64,000 nt of DNA from contig JBGSIB010000065.1 of the NCBI GenBank assembly GCA_041751955.1, positions 67,011 through 131,010 on the forward strand. Direction: 5' to 3'. The translations under genes were made by a program, and so were the position numbers. Every line of letters starts with the position of its first letter. The stretch's first letter is position 1. The notes under the pieces were generated by a model. It was not told where the DNA came from. It was given only the letters and a program-made list of their open reading frames with translations, and made no database searches. Shown here one piece after another: positions 41,234-49,945 of this stretch. This DNA comes from UBA2040 sp041751955 (GTDB taxonomy: Bacteria; Bacteroidota; Bacteroidia; Flavobacteriales_D; Crocinitomicaceae).

Positions 41234-42472
41234 ATGTTATTGAATCGCATATTTATCGGAATGTTTTTCATTGCCTTTTCAATTGCGGCTGCCAAGTTGC
41301 TATTTTGGGGAGATTTGAACATTTTTAAAACAATGGTCGATTCTCTTTTTTCGGCTGCTGAGAGCGGATTTACACTGGCTATTGGACTTACAGGCGCACT
41401 TTGTTTATGGATGGGATTCATGCGAGTTGGAGAAAAAGGTGGTGCAGTTTCCTTATTATCAAAAGCAGTTGCGCCTCTGTTTAGTCGTCTTTTCCCTGAA
41501 ATTCCAAAGGATCATCCTGCCGTTGGTTCCATCATGATGAATTTTAGTGCGAATATGCTTGGACTTGACAATGCAGCAACTCCTCTAGGTTTGAAGGCCA
41601 TGACAGAATTACAAGAACTCAATCCTGAAAAAGAAAAAGCTTCAAACGCCCAAATCATGTTTTTGGTGCTCAATACGTCTGGACTTACTTTAATTCCTGT
41701 TTCAATTTTAGCTTATCGTTCAGGAGCTGGTTCAGAATCACCTTCAGAAGTATTTCTCCCTATACTTTTAGCAACGTTCTGTTCAACTTTGATTGGACTG
41801 ACTTATGTTGCTTTACGTCAGAAAATCAACATGTTACATCCTGTCATTTTAATGTATTTGGGAGGGTTAATTGCCATGGTTTCTGGATTGATTTATCTTG
41901 TTTCAGTTCATCCTGAGTATTCCGCTTCAATATCTAATGTTGGCGGAAATGTTGTTTTGATTGCTATTATCTCATTGTTTTTATTGCTCGCTATTCGGAA
42001 AAAAGTCAACGTCTATGACGAATTTATAGAAGGCGCAAAAGAAGGATTCAACGTGGCCATCAAAGTCATTCCCTATTTGGTTGCAATTTTGGCAGCTCTG
42101 GCCGTTTTTCGCGCCTCGGGTGCTTTGGATGGATTACTCGTTGGAATTGATTGGACATTGATTCAAATGGGTGTTGTTCATCGAGAATTTGTAGATGCCT
42201 TGCCAGTCGCACTGATGAAACCATTTAGTGGTTCCGGAGCAAGGGGTTTAATGTTAGAATCATTTGAAACCTATGGCGTTGATACTTTTCGAGCCAAAGT
42301 AGCCGCAACTTTCCAAGGTTCAACTGAAACTACCTTTTATGTCCTAGCCGTTTATTTCGGGTCAGTTGGAATCAAGAACACACGCTATGCCGCTGGAGCT
42401 GGTCTTTTGGCTGATTTAGCAGGAATTATAGCAGCTATTTTTATCAGTTATTTATTCTACACCATAAATTAA
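41234..42472 (+). CDS. Spore maturation protein SpmA/SpmB fusion (nucleoside recognition domains)
   Basis: A 412-residue polytopic membrane protein with two nucleoside-recognition (Gate) halves. The SpmA half holds A-A-E-S-G-F-T-L-A-I-G-L and N-M-L-G-L-D-N-A-A-T-P-L-G. The SpmB half holds A-K-E-G-F-N-V-A-I-K-V-I-P-Y and K-P-F-S-G-S-G-A-R-G. Sporulation is absent in Bacteroidota; the fused form is common there, with unknown transport function. It shares one base with the next gene. Confidence 0.9.
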   Translation: MLLNRIFIGMFFIAFSIAAAKLLFWGDLNIFKTMVDSLFSAAESGFTLAIGLTGALCLWMGFMRVGEKGGAVSLLSKAVAPLFSRLFPEIPKDHPAVGSIMMNFSANMLGLDNAATPLGLKAMTELQELNPEKEKASNAQIMFLVLNTSGLTLIPVSILAYRSGAGSESPSEVFLPILLATFCSTLIGLTYVALRQKINMLHPVILMYLGGLIAMVSGLIYLVSVHPEYSASISNVGGNVVLIAIISLFLLLAIRKKVNVYDEFIEGAKEGFNVAIKVIPYLVAILAALAVFRASGALDGLLVGIDWTLIQMGVVHREFVDALPVALMKPFSGSGARGLMLESFETYGVDTFRAKVAATFQGSTETTFYVLAVYFGSVGIKNTRYAAGAGLLADLAGIIAAIFISYLFYTIN

Positions 42473-42939
42473 TGTTCGGCAGAAAGAAAAAAATAGCGAA
42501 AGAAGATATTCAAAAAAAAGAATTAAAAGATATTTCTTATTCGCCGAAAATTATTTTGGCTTGGGCGAAAGCACTCGAAGGAAATAATGAAATAGCGGAT
42601 TGGTTATTGAACAATGGCTACAAAGAATTGGTCATGGCAAATCATGCCATTCATCTCAAAACCGAAGCTAGAGACTGGCTGATGAACAATGGTTTTCCAC
42701 ATTTGATGGCCATGATTAATGCAGCTGAAGGCAACGAAAGAGCCCAAAAATGGCTTTTGAGACATAATTTTCAATATATGTATCACATGGCCTTGGCCGT
42801 TGAAGGGGAAATGGATAGCTGGGATTGGTTGGGAAAAAATGTAGACGTAGATCTCTTTTTATTGACCAAAACAATCAAGAAAATAAAGGATAATATTGAA
42901 GAAAATCACAACGATATTCATTCTTTCGGCAAAGACTAG
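42472..42939 (+). CDS. Alpha-helical repeat protein of unknown function
   Basis: A 155-residue cytoplasmic protein. After a Lys-rich start there are about three ~33-residue units with a shared pattern: A-x-x-G-N-x-x-A-x-x-W-L, then x-x-N-G-Y/F-x-x-L. Examples are A-D-W-L-L-N-N-G-Y, R-D-W-L-M-N-N-G-F and Q-K-W-L-L-R-H-N-F. This suggests a small superhelical solenoid for protein contact. Translationally coupled to the SpmAB gene, and overlapping the convergent Smr gene by 4 bp at the stop codons. Confidence 0.65.
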   Translation: MFGRKKKIAKEDIQKKELKDISYSPKIILAWAKALEGNNEIADWLLNNGYKELVMANHAIHLKTEARDWLMNNGFPHLMAMINAAEGNERAQKWLLRHNFQYMYHMALAVEGEMDSWDWLGKNVDVDLFLLTKTIKKIKDNIEENHNDIHSFGKD

Positions 42940-43469
42940 CGGACGTTATATCGTCTTTCTATTATACTAGCTCCTAATCCATTCTTTAAATAATCTGCAT
43001 CGAACATTTGTGCGCCCTTGATTCCATTGACAATCAAACGAATTTCAGCTTTTAGCTTTCCAGTTCCTTGACCATGTACAATTAACATTTTTCTGACTTT
43101 TGCTTTTTCGGCTCGTTCTAAAAATTGATTAAAGTGTTTCAATTGGGTCAAAACTATTTCATGATTGCTCATATGTCCATGCGAATCCACAAGGTTTTCC
43201 ATATGTAGATCAATTTTCCATTCTTCAGTTTTTGCCAGACTTGGTTTTGGAGTCAGCTCTAATAAATCTTCCGCTTTATCATGTTTCGATTGAAATAATT
43301 CCTTTTCAGAAACAGCCATATACGGCACCAACTCTTCTTTTGCATACCAGTATTCAAAACCAGATTCGTCTTGAACTCTGACTTGAAGCTTCTGAATTTC
43401 TAGAATTATGCCATGGCCTGTTTCACTCAGGAAAGAAACTTTACTACCAACCACCAACTGATTTGCCAT
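42936..43469 (-). CDS. Smr-domain protein (MutS2 C-terminal type)
   Basis: From the ATG at 43469 the protein is 177 residues (the longer frame starts with TTG). The N-terminal ~60 residues form small beta segments (V-G-S-K-V-S-F-L, then V-R-V-Q-D-E-S-G-F-E-Y-W). The Smr domain occupies the last ~95 residues, with D-L-H-M-E-N-L near its start, K-M-L-I-V-H-G-Q-G-T-G-K-L and the conserved final strand. Smr domains nick branched DNA or cleave RNA. Its start lies within the 3' end of the M50 protease gene. Confidence 0.8.
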   Translation of the reverse strand: MANQLVVGSKVSFLSETGHGIILEIQKLQVRVQDESGFEYWYAKEELVPYMAVSEKELFQSKHDKAEDLLELTPKPSLAKTEEWKIDLHMENLVDSHGHMSNHEIVLTQLKHFNQFLERAEKAKVRKMLIVHGQGTGKLKAEIRLIVNGIKGAQMFDADYLKNGLGASIIERRYNVR

Positions 43470-44394
43470 ACCAATCAATATTGTTGTTCAATAGGTAAAG
43501 AACAGGAACGATTATTGCGCTTAACCAAAGCAATACCGCCACTGTTTTGGTGAAAAAAGAGACATCGTAAGTCATTGGAGGTGACAAAACGTTTTTCACT
43601 TGCACCGCCACTATTGGTTCAGCGTCTTCACCCGAGTTTAAAGAAATATACTTTTCCAAAGCTGGCGTATGTCTTAGAACTATTTGTTTGATTTGAGCAT
43701 ATTGTTTGTTATTCAAATCTTCATAGGTCGTTTCGTATTGCACATCGTCTTCCTTCAATTCCTTACGAATTTGAAAATTCTTTTGATTGCTGCGTACTCG
43801 AAAAGACATCAGAAATCCAAAGCCAATAAGGATATAGTTTTGCAAATAAATCCCAAAAGCAATCATTAAAAGGGAGGAAATCAAACTGAACAAAAACTGG
43901 AAGAAATCCTTTTTTCTGGTTATCATGAGTCTCAACAATTGACCGCCATCCAAAGGGTCTAATGGAATTAAGTTTAAAATGTTCAAAAACAGAAAGAGCA
44001 AAGAGGCTGTCATTAACCAATCAGAATGTGAATTTTGAGCAAAATAAAAGCTAATAAAGCCAATAATAATGCCCGGGATTGGTCCGGCAAGAACAATAAT
44101 AAAACTTTCTTTTTGGGAATATTTCTCTTTCGTTCCTGAGACAAATGCCCCCATTAGTGGAACAAACAACATTCTCACATTCTTATAAGCGAAAATTTTC
44201 ATGAACATAAAATGACCCAATTCATGAATTAAAAGAACACACAGTAGAATAATGATAAATGAAAAGAAATTTGGAAAAATAAGCAATAAGCCTAAGACGA
44301 ATAAAGCCATTGAGAAAACAGTAAGGCCCAAACTATTTTTGGCCTTTTTGGTTTCTATACTAGGTTTGTCAGGGTAAAAACTATAATCATCCAT
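43444..44394 (-). CDS. Site-2 protease family (M50) membrane metalloprotease
   Basis: A 316-residue polytopic protein. The zinc-binding motif H-E-L-G-H-F lies in the first helices and the third ligand in N-L-I-P-L-D-P-L-D-G-G, the M50 signature. It is probably an intramembrane protease of the rhomboid/S2P type, able to process anti-sigma factors or signal peptides. No PDZ domain is visible. With two rhomboids nearby the segment is rich in intramembrane proteases. It lies 29 bp downstream of hemB on the same strand. Confidence 0.87.
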   Translation of the reverse strand: MDDYSFYPDKPSIETKKAKNSLGLTVFSMALFVLGLLLIFPNFFSFIIILLCVLLIHELGHFMFMKIFAYKNVRMLFVPLMGAFVSGTKEKYSQKESFIIVLAGPIPGIIIGFISFYFAQNSHSDWLMTASLLFLFLNILNLIPLDPLDGGQLLRLMITRKKDFFQFLFSLISSLLMIAFGIYLQNYILIGFGFLMSFRVRSNQKNFQIRKELKEDDVQYETTYEDLNNKQYAQIKQIVLRHTPALEKYISLNSGEDAEPIVAVQVKNVLSPPMTYDVSFFTKTVAVLLWLSAIIVPVLYLLNNNIDWYGKSVGGW

Positions 44395-44423
44395 TTCATT
44401 AAAGATATGACATTTTTCCTTTT

Positions 44424-45401
44424 TTATTGCATAGACCTTGCCAAATTTGCAAAATCTTTGGCAAAATAGGTTAATATCCCGTCTGCTCCTGCCCTCCTGA
44501 TGGATAGTAACATCTCAGACATGGCAGAATCGTAATCCAGCCAACCTTTTTGTGCAGCGGCATGTATCATCGAGTATTCACCACTTACATTATAAGCTGT
44601 AATTGGAATTTCGTGATTCTCTTTAAGTAGATGGATAACGTCAAGGTATAAGGTCGCGGGCTTAACCATAAGCATATCAGCACCTTCAGCAACATCCAAG
44701 TCTGCTTCTATCAGTGCTTCTCTCTTATTTGCAGGATTCATTTGATAGGTTTTCTTATCACCAAACTTCGGAGCTGAATTCAATGCTTCTCTGAAAGGTC
44801 CATAATAAGCGCTGGCATACTTAGCGCAATAAGACATAATACTTGTTTCAGTGTAGCCATTCAAGTCGAGTTCTTCTCGGATATATCCAACTCTTCCGTC
44901 CATCATATCTGAAGGACCGATAATGTCGATACCCGCCTGCGCTTGAGCTATCGACATTCTACCTAGGATCTCCAAAGTTTCATCATTCAGAATTTTCCCT
45001 TCTTTTACTAAACCGTCATGACCGTCGGAACTATAGGGGTCCATAGCGACATCGCTCATGAGGACAACTTCCGGAAATCTCTCCTTGATTGCTCTTATTG
45101 CGTGTAAATAAAAGTTGTCCTCAGCATAGCTATAAGAGGCAATTGCATTTTTATGCACATCCTCAACCGCTGGAAAAATGTCAAAAATCCGAATCCCTAA
45201 TTTCAAGCAGTTCTCAATTTCCTTTAACAAAAGATCAGCAGACCAACGATAAATATTTGGTAATGAGCTTATTTCTTCTTTTTTATTCGTGCCATCTACA
45301 ACAAATAAAGGAAATATTAGATTGTCCACGCTGAGATGCGTTTCTTGTATGAGGTCCCTAATAGCGGCTGATTTGCGGTTTCTCCTTGGGCGATTGTACA
45401 T
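44424..45401 (-). CDS. hemB: Delta-aminolevulinic acid dehydratase (porphobilinogen synthase)
   Basis: A 325-residue TIM-barrel enzyme that condenses two 5-aminolevulinate into porphobilinogen for haem synthesis. The two Schiff-base lysines lie in the regions around Y-Q-M-N-P-A-N-K-R-E-A and M-L-M-V-K-P-A. The metal loop reads S-D-V-A-M-D-P-Y-S-S-D-G-H-D-G, Asp-rich rather than Cys-rich, so it is the Mg-type rather than the Zn-type enzyme. The haem supply would serve the c-type cytochromes of this window. Confidence 0.96.
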   Translation of the reverse strand: MYNRPRRNRKSAAIRDLIQETHLSVDNLIFPLFVVDGTNKKEEISSLPNIYRWSADLLLKEIENCLKLGIRIFDIFPAVEDVHKNAIASYSYAEDNFYLHAIRAIKERFPEVVLMSDVAMDPYSSDGHDGLVKEGKILNDETLEILGRMSIAQAQAGIDIIGPSDMMDGRVGYIREELDLNGYTETSIMSYCAKYASAYYGPFREALNSAPKFGDKKTYQMNPANKREALIEADLDVAEGADMLMVKPATLYLDVIHLLKENHEIPITAYNVSGEYSMIHAAAQKGWLDYDSAMSEMLLSIRRAGADGILTYFAKDFANLARSMQ

Positions 45402-45414
45402 AATCTTTTTTTTT

Positions 45415-45422
45415 CAAAGTTA
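45415..45422 (-). promoter_or_regulatory. Promoter -7 element of hemB
   Basis: On the minus strand TAACTTTG matches TAnnTTTG, 13 nt before the ATG at 45401. A TTG at 45441-45439 is only 16 nt away, slightly close for a -33 element. Confidence 0.45.
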
Positions 45423-45524
45423 AGGCTTTCCTTAGTTTCAAGAATTGATTGTTGATTTAATTATCCAAAAAATAGGGTACTTATTCCCATTTTGATTATT
45501 TTTATTCCAGATTAAACCAATTTT

Positions 45525-46409
45525 ATGAGCAAAATAATAAGCTACCTGTTGTATTCAGCAGTTGTTTTATTCATCCTTCTATCATGTGGGAGCGATGATA
45601 ACACTAGAGAAATGGATGAGGATTTGAAAAATCCGAACCAAACTCTGATGACTAATTTTGACAATAAAGTATTTAGCATTCCGTCTCCAGTTCAAACTTC
45701 TTTGCTCATTAAACAATTGAATCTTCCCTTTTATGAAGATGTATTGAGCCCTTTAGATGGTGTATCAAAATATTCGACACGGGTTTCACAAGCGCTTAAT
45801 TTAGGTGTGTATGGAACTGATTTAGGTTATGTAGCATTGTATAATGAAAACTCCTACTCTATAAAATATTTAGCTGCTGTTCAGAAATTGACTGAAAAAT
45901 TAGGACTTGAAGGAGCGTTTGACAAAAAGTTCTTGAATCGCTTTGAAAGTCAATTATCGAATCAAGATAGTTTGATGGTATTGGTTTCGGAAGCATTCAA
46001 GAAATCTGATTTGTTCTTGAAAAATTCAAATAGAAAAGCTGATGCTGCCAGAATTTTAGCTGGAGGTTGGGTTGAATCAATGTATATTTCGAGCGAGATA
46101 AACAAAATGCAATCTACTCCAAGAATTGTTGAAAGAATTGGGGAACAACAGTGGTCCTTGAATAGTGTTATTGAATTGTTGTCGGAGTATAATGAGGATA
46201 ATGCTAACGATGACTTAATACAAGATTTAAAGGATCTTCAGTTTTATTTCGAGAAAATCGATTCGAAATACACCTACAATGAGCCGACAACAGATGTTGA
46301 ACGAAAAACGACGATGTTGAATCATAAATTAGAAATAAGAATTGATACGGATATATTGAATCAAATTAGTCTGAAGATACAATCAATTCGAGAAAAAATA
46401 ACGAACTAA
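45525..46409 (+). CDS. Lipoprotein of a three-gene ABCG-type transporter unit
   Basis: A 294-residue lipoprotein with the signal ending I-L-L-S-C-G-S-D-D. The acidic residues right after the Cys resemble a Bacteroidota surface-export signal. The mature part is largely helical (V-A-L-Y-N-E-N, A-A-V-Q-K-L-T-E-K-L-G-L) with no recognised domain. It lies 6 bp before the small secreted gene and about 440 bp before the ABC transporter gene start, so it probably belongs to the same exporter unit. Confidence 0.7.
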   Translation: MSKIISYLLYSAVVLFILLSCGSDDNTREMDEDLKNPNQTLMTNFDNKVFSIPSPVQTSLLIKQLNLPFYEDVLSPLDGVSKYSTRVSQALNLGVYGTDLGYVALYNENSYSIKYLAAVQKLTEKLGLEGAFDKKFLNRFESQLSNQDSLMVLVSEAFKKSDLFLKNSNRKADAARILAGGWVESMYISSEINKMQSTPRIVERIGEQQWSLNSVIELLSEYNEDNANDDLIQDLKDLQFYFEKIDSKYTYNEPTTDVERKTTMLNHKLEIRIDTDILNQISLKIQSIREKITN

Positions 46410-46415
46410 ACAATT

Positions 46416-46844
46416 ATGAAATCAATAATAATCTTAGGTTTATCCATAATCCTTTCTTCCAGTTTTTCGTTTGGACAGGATTGCGAACAAATTGCCCAGG
46501 ACTGTGCAAAATATTTGAGTGGTGATGCTGGAGCGAAAAGGTTCATTTCAGATGGACAAGTGTATACTGCTTTTTTAGACAGAGAGAAAGCTGAGTTTAA
46601 AACAACATTGTATGGAGGTTCGACCTATCGTATAGCTGCAAGTGCCGGTCGGAAAGAAAATTATGTGATTTTTACGGTTAGAGATATGAATGGTAATATC
46701 TTGTACACCAACAAAAAATACAAGAATGCACCTTATTGGGACTTCGAAGTAGCCAATACGATTCCAGTTACTATAGAAACTGAACTAGATCCAGATTTTA
46801 AAGTGACGGGATGTGCGGTAATGTTAATTGGATTTAAGCAATAA
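46416..46844 (+). CDS. Small secreted protein of the ABCG-type unit
   Basis: A 142-residue protein with a signal peptide ending near F-S-F-G-Q. The mature part begins D-C-E-Q-I-A-Q-D-C and has one more Cys near the end, with strands including F-K-T-T-L-Y-G-G-S-T-Y-R-I-A-A. A beta-sandwich is likely. No family was recognised. It sits 6 bp after the lipoprotein gene and 6 bp before the ABC transporter gene and may be a periplasmic partner. Confidence 0.65.
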   Translation: MKSIIILGLSIILSSSFSFGQDCEQIAQDCAKYLSGDAGAKRFISDGQVYTAFLDREKAEFKTTLYGGSTYRIAASAGRKENYVIFTVRDMNGNILYTNKKYKNAPYWDFEVANTIPVTIETELDPDFKVTGCAVMLIGFKQ

Positions 46845-46850
46845 ATCTTA

Positions 46851-49800
46851 ATGAGTGAACGCATTTTAGGGGCGTTAATGCAGCTTTTTGCCATTTTGGC
46901 AAAGGTTGACTACTCATCTACACGCGAAGCAATTTCCGATGATTTAGAAATAAGTGAACAACGCAGTGTAGTTCATAGCTTTCTTTTGAATGAATTGAAT
47001 TCATCTCAAATTGAGCGTTATTTGAAAATATTTGATGAGAACATTGAGCTTCTATATAGTCGCCGTGTCCGAAAGGACGGTGCAATAAAAAAAGCCTCAG
47101 TAAATTCAGTTAAAATATTACGCATATGCTCTGATATTAATAAAGAGTTGACGCTAGTACAAAAGAAAATTGTTCTTATTAGAATTTTAGAGTTTGTGCG
47201 GATTAACAAGTTTACCTCGCAACAGATTAATGATTTTGTGACCACAGTTACGGAGAGTTTTAATTTTTCAAAGGAGACTTTCGGTATTTTACAGTCTTTT
47301 GTTAATTTAAAATTCAACGAAAAAGTTGATGATCCGCGAATTGCCTATGTTTCTTCTGCAGAACTGAATTTTGATTTCTCGAAGGTCATAAGACATACCA
47401 ATTTGGATGCAGAAATCAGAGTGCTTAGAATTGAGTCCTTCAATTATCTTTTCTTGCGCTATTATGGGCAAGACCAACTTATTCTCAATGGACAAACCGT
47501 TCAAAAAGACAGAGTGCAGATTTTTTCTAATGGGGCCAGTATAAGGACAAGTAAGTCAAATCAAATTTATTATAGCGATATAATTTCGAAGTTCTTAAGT
47601 GATGAAGTTCGCGAAAAAGTTACCCTCACCGCTTCAAATGTATCGTATAATTTTGATAATGGTAAAGTTGGTATACATCCTATTTCATTCCAAGCGGAAG
47701 GTGGTCAATTAATCGGAATAATGGGGAGTTCGGGCGCAGGAAAATCAACTTTACTTAATGTCTTAAATGGAAACTTAAAGACAAATACAGGAAAGATATG
47801 CTTGAATGGAATTGATCTATCTGATAATAAAAGTTTAGAAGGAAAAATTGGATACATCAGCCAGGATGATCTGTTAATTGAAGAATTGACGGTATATCAA
47901 AATCTTTTTTTTAACGCTCAATTAAGCTATAAAACAAAGTCTATACAAGAAATCAATAAAAAAGTACTTGAAGTACTCAAGGAAGTTGGATTATATCATA
48001 TTAAATATCTCAAAGTTGGAAATGCTTTAAGCAATACTATTTCGGGTGGGCAAAGAAAACGCTTGAATATTGCAATAGAATTGATCAGAAAACCATCGGT
48101 TTTATTTGTTGATGAACCTACATCAGGCCTGTCTTCGAGAGATTCAGAAAACATAATGGACCTGCTCAAAGAGCTTTCGTTAAAAGGCCAATTGCTTTTT
48201 GTGGTTATTCATCAACCATCTTCAGAAATCTTTAAAATGTTTGACCGTCTTTTTATTATGGATGTGGGTGGCTATTCAATTTTTGATGGAAAACCCTCCG
48301 ACGCTTCCGTATATTTTAAAGTACATGCCAATCATGCTGGAGCTGAAGAATTTGAGTGTTCGGAATGTGGGAAAGTTAATCCTGAGGAAATTTTCAATAT
48401 AGTTGAAGCAAAAGTGGTTGATGAAGTTGGTAATATTACGGAACTCAGAAAAACAAGTCCGAAAGAATGGGCGATAAAATTTAGTGATCAAGTTTCAACT
48501 TCTATAAAAGAATTTGAAAGGAAAGATTTTGAGAAATATGCTGAAAAACCTTCATCTTGGACTCAATTTAAGGTCTATTTCCAAAGAGATTTCATGACTA
48601 AAATCTCAAATAAACAATATATACTACTTAATTTAATCGAAGCGCCGATTCTAGCCTTCCTTCTCTCCTATTTTTTAAAGTACTATGGTGACAGTAACTC
48701 AGGGAAACAACAGTATTCTTTTTATCACAATGAAAATATTCCTCAATACATTTTCATTTGCGTAATTGTTTCAATTTTTCTTGGCTTAGCGGTATCGGCA
48801 GAAGAGATAATAAAAGATAAAATCTTATTGAAAAGGGAAAAGTTCTTGCACCTATCACGAGGCAGTTATTTGTTGTCAAAAGTGGGTATATTGTATATTA
48901 TCAGTGCAATTCAATCGTTTTTATTTATATTGATAGGAAACACCGTACTTGAAATACCTGGAATGTTTTGGGACTTTTGGTTCCTTTTGTTCAGTACAGC
49001 CTGTATGGCGAACATTCTTGGGCTATTAGTATCAAGTACATTTAGTTCGGCCAAAGTGGTTTATATATTTATTCCCTTATTGATTATTCCACAGCTTCTT
49101 TTCAGCGGTGTTATTGTAAAATATGATCGTTTACATCCTGTTATAACTTCTGAGAAAGACGTTCCGTGGATAGGAAATTTAATGACTTCCCGTTGGGCTT
49201 ATGAAGCTTTAGCTGTTAAAATATTTTACAATAATCCAAATGAGTCGGACCTTTTTGAACACAATGTTAAGATGGATGAGGCATCGTGGAAAAAGGACTA
49301 TTGGTTTCCAGAAATGAAACGAAATGTTGCCATTTTGGAAAAGCAAAATGAAAGTGTGGAGAATAGAACAATAGCAAAAAAAATATTGTTGACGGAGATA
49401 TCTAATGAAAATGGTAAATGGAAAAATTTCAATTGTACAGGTTGCGAGTTAAGTTCGAGCGAGCCCAATGTTTTTGAGTTAAAAAGATATTTAAACAGGT
49501 TGAATAAATACTATGAACAAGTATACAAGAAGGAGTTGAATGAAATTGAAGGATTTAAAAGAGAATCGGGGCAAAAAAAATATACTAAGATAAATACTTT
49601 ATATGCAAATGAAAGTCTGGATAGATTGGTTAAGAACAGTAATGAATTTGATAAATTAATTGTTTCAAACGGTCAATTAATACAAAAAAGTAATCCTATT
49701 TATCGCGAAACAAATTCTTTATATTTTCTAGACGCCCCGTTCTATTCTCCAAATAAAAAAATATTTGGGATAAGTTTTTCGACTTACTCGGCTAATATTG

Positions 49801-49901
49801 TCGTTATTTGGTTTTTTAGTTTCATGACTTATTTATTGCTTTACTCTGACTGGCTTAGAATACTGGCCAATAGAAAATGGATTAATAAACAAAAGCCTTG
49901 A
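46851..49901 (+). CDS. ABCG-type transporter with TerB-like N-terminal domain
   Basis: A 1016-residue half-transporter. Residues ~1-140 form a helical TerB-like domain (L-M-Q-L-F-A-I-L-A-K-V-D-Y-S-S). A beta-rich segment, possibly FHA-like, runs to ~250. The ATPase has Walker A G-S-S-G-A-G-K-S-T near 292, signature I-S-G-G-Q-R-K-R, Walker B V-L-F-V-D-E-P-T-S-G-L and H-loop V-I-H-Q-P. A soluble insert carries C503-S-E-C506. Six transmembrane helices follow in ABCG order; a large loop before the last helix holds C862-T-G-C865. Substrate unknown. Its stop codon lies in the stem of the terminator. Confidence 0.85.
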   Translation: MSERILGALMQLFAILAKVDYSSTREAISDDLEISEQRSVVHSFLLNELNSSQIERYLKIFDENIELLYSRRVRKDGAIKKASVNSVKILRICSDINKELTLVQKKIVLIRILEFVRINKFTSQQINDFVTTVTESFNFSKETFGILQSFVNLKFNEKVDDPRIAYVSSAELNFDFSKVIRHTNLDAEIRVLRIESFNYLFLRYYGQDQLILNGQTVQKDRVQIFSNGASIRTSKSNQIYYSDIISKFLSDEVREKVTLTASNVSYNFDNGKVGIHPISFQAEGGQLIGIMGSSGAGKSTLLNVLNGNLKTNTGKICLNGIDLSDNKSLEGKIGYISQDDLLIEELTVYQNLFFNAQLSYKTKSIQEINKKVLEVLKEVGLYHIKYLKVGNALSNTISGGQRKRLNIAIELIRKPSVLFVDEPTSGLSSRDSENIMDLLKELSLKGQLLFVVIHQPSSEIFKMFDRLFIMDVGGYSIFDGKPSDASVYFKVHANHAGAEEFECSECGKVNPEEIFNIVEAKVVDEVGNITELRKTSPKEWAIKFSDQVSTSIKEFERKDFEKYAEKPSSWTQFKVYFQRDFMTKISNKQYILLNLIEAPILAFLLSYFLKYYGDSNSGKQQYSFYHNENIPQYIFICVIVSIFLGLAVSAEEIIKDKILLKREKFLHLSRGSYLLSKVGILYIISAIQSFLFILIGNTVLEIPGMFWDFWFLLFSTACMANILGLLVSSTFSSAKVVYIFIPLLIIPQLLFSGVIVKYDRLHPVITSEKDVPWIGNLMTSRWAYEALAVKIFYNNPNESDLFEHNVKMDEASWKKDYWFPEMKRNVAILEKQNESVENRTIAKKILLTEISNENGKWKNFNCTGCELSSSEPNVFELKRYLNRLNKYYEQVYKKELNEIEGFKRESGQKKYTKINTLYANESLDRLVKNSNEFDKLIVSNGQLIQKSNPIYRETNSLYFLDAPFYSPNKKIFGISFSTYSANIVVIWFFSFMTYLLLYSDWLRILANRKWINKQKP

Positions 49902-49926
49902 CTAATAATTCAATTAATCAAGGCTC
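49895..49926. terminator. Bidirectional terminator overlapping the ABC gene stop codon
   Basis: AGCCTTGA (49895-49902) pairs with TCAAGGCT (49919-49926), a perfect 8-bp stem with a 16-nt AT-rich loop. The transporter stop codon TGA (49899-49901) lies within the stem. T-rich sequence follows on the plus strand; the convergent fabG ends 20 bp away and may also use it. Confidence 0.75.
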
Positions 49927-49945
49927 ACTTTATTTTCATCTTTTT

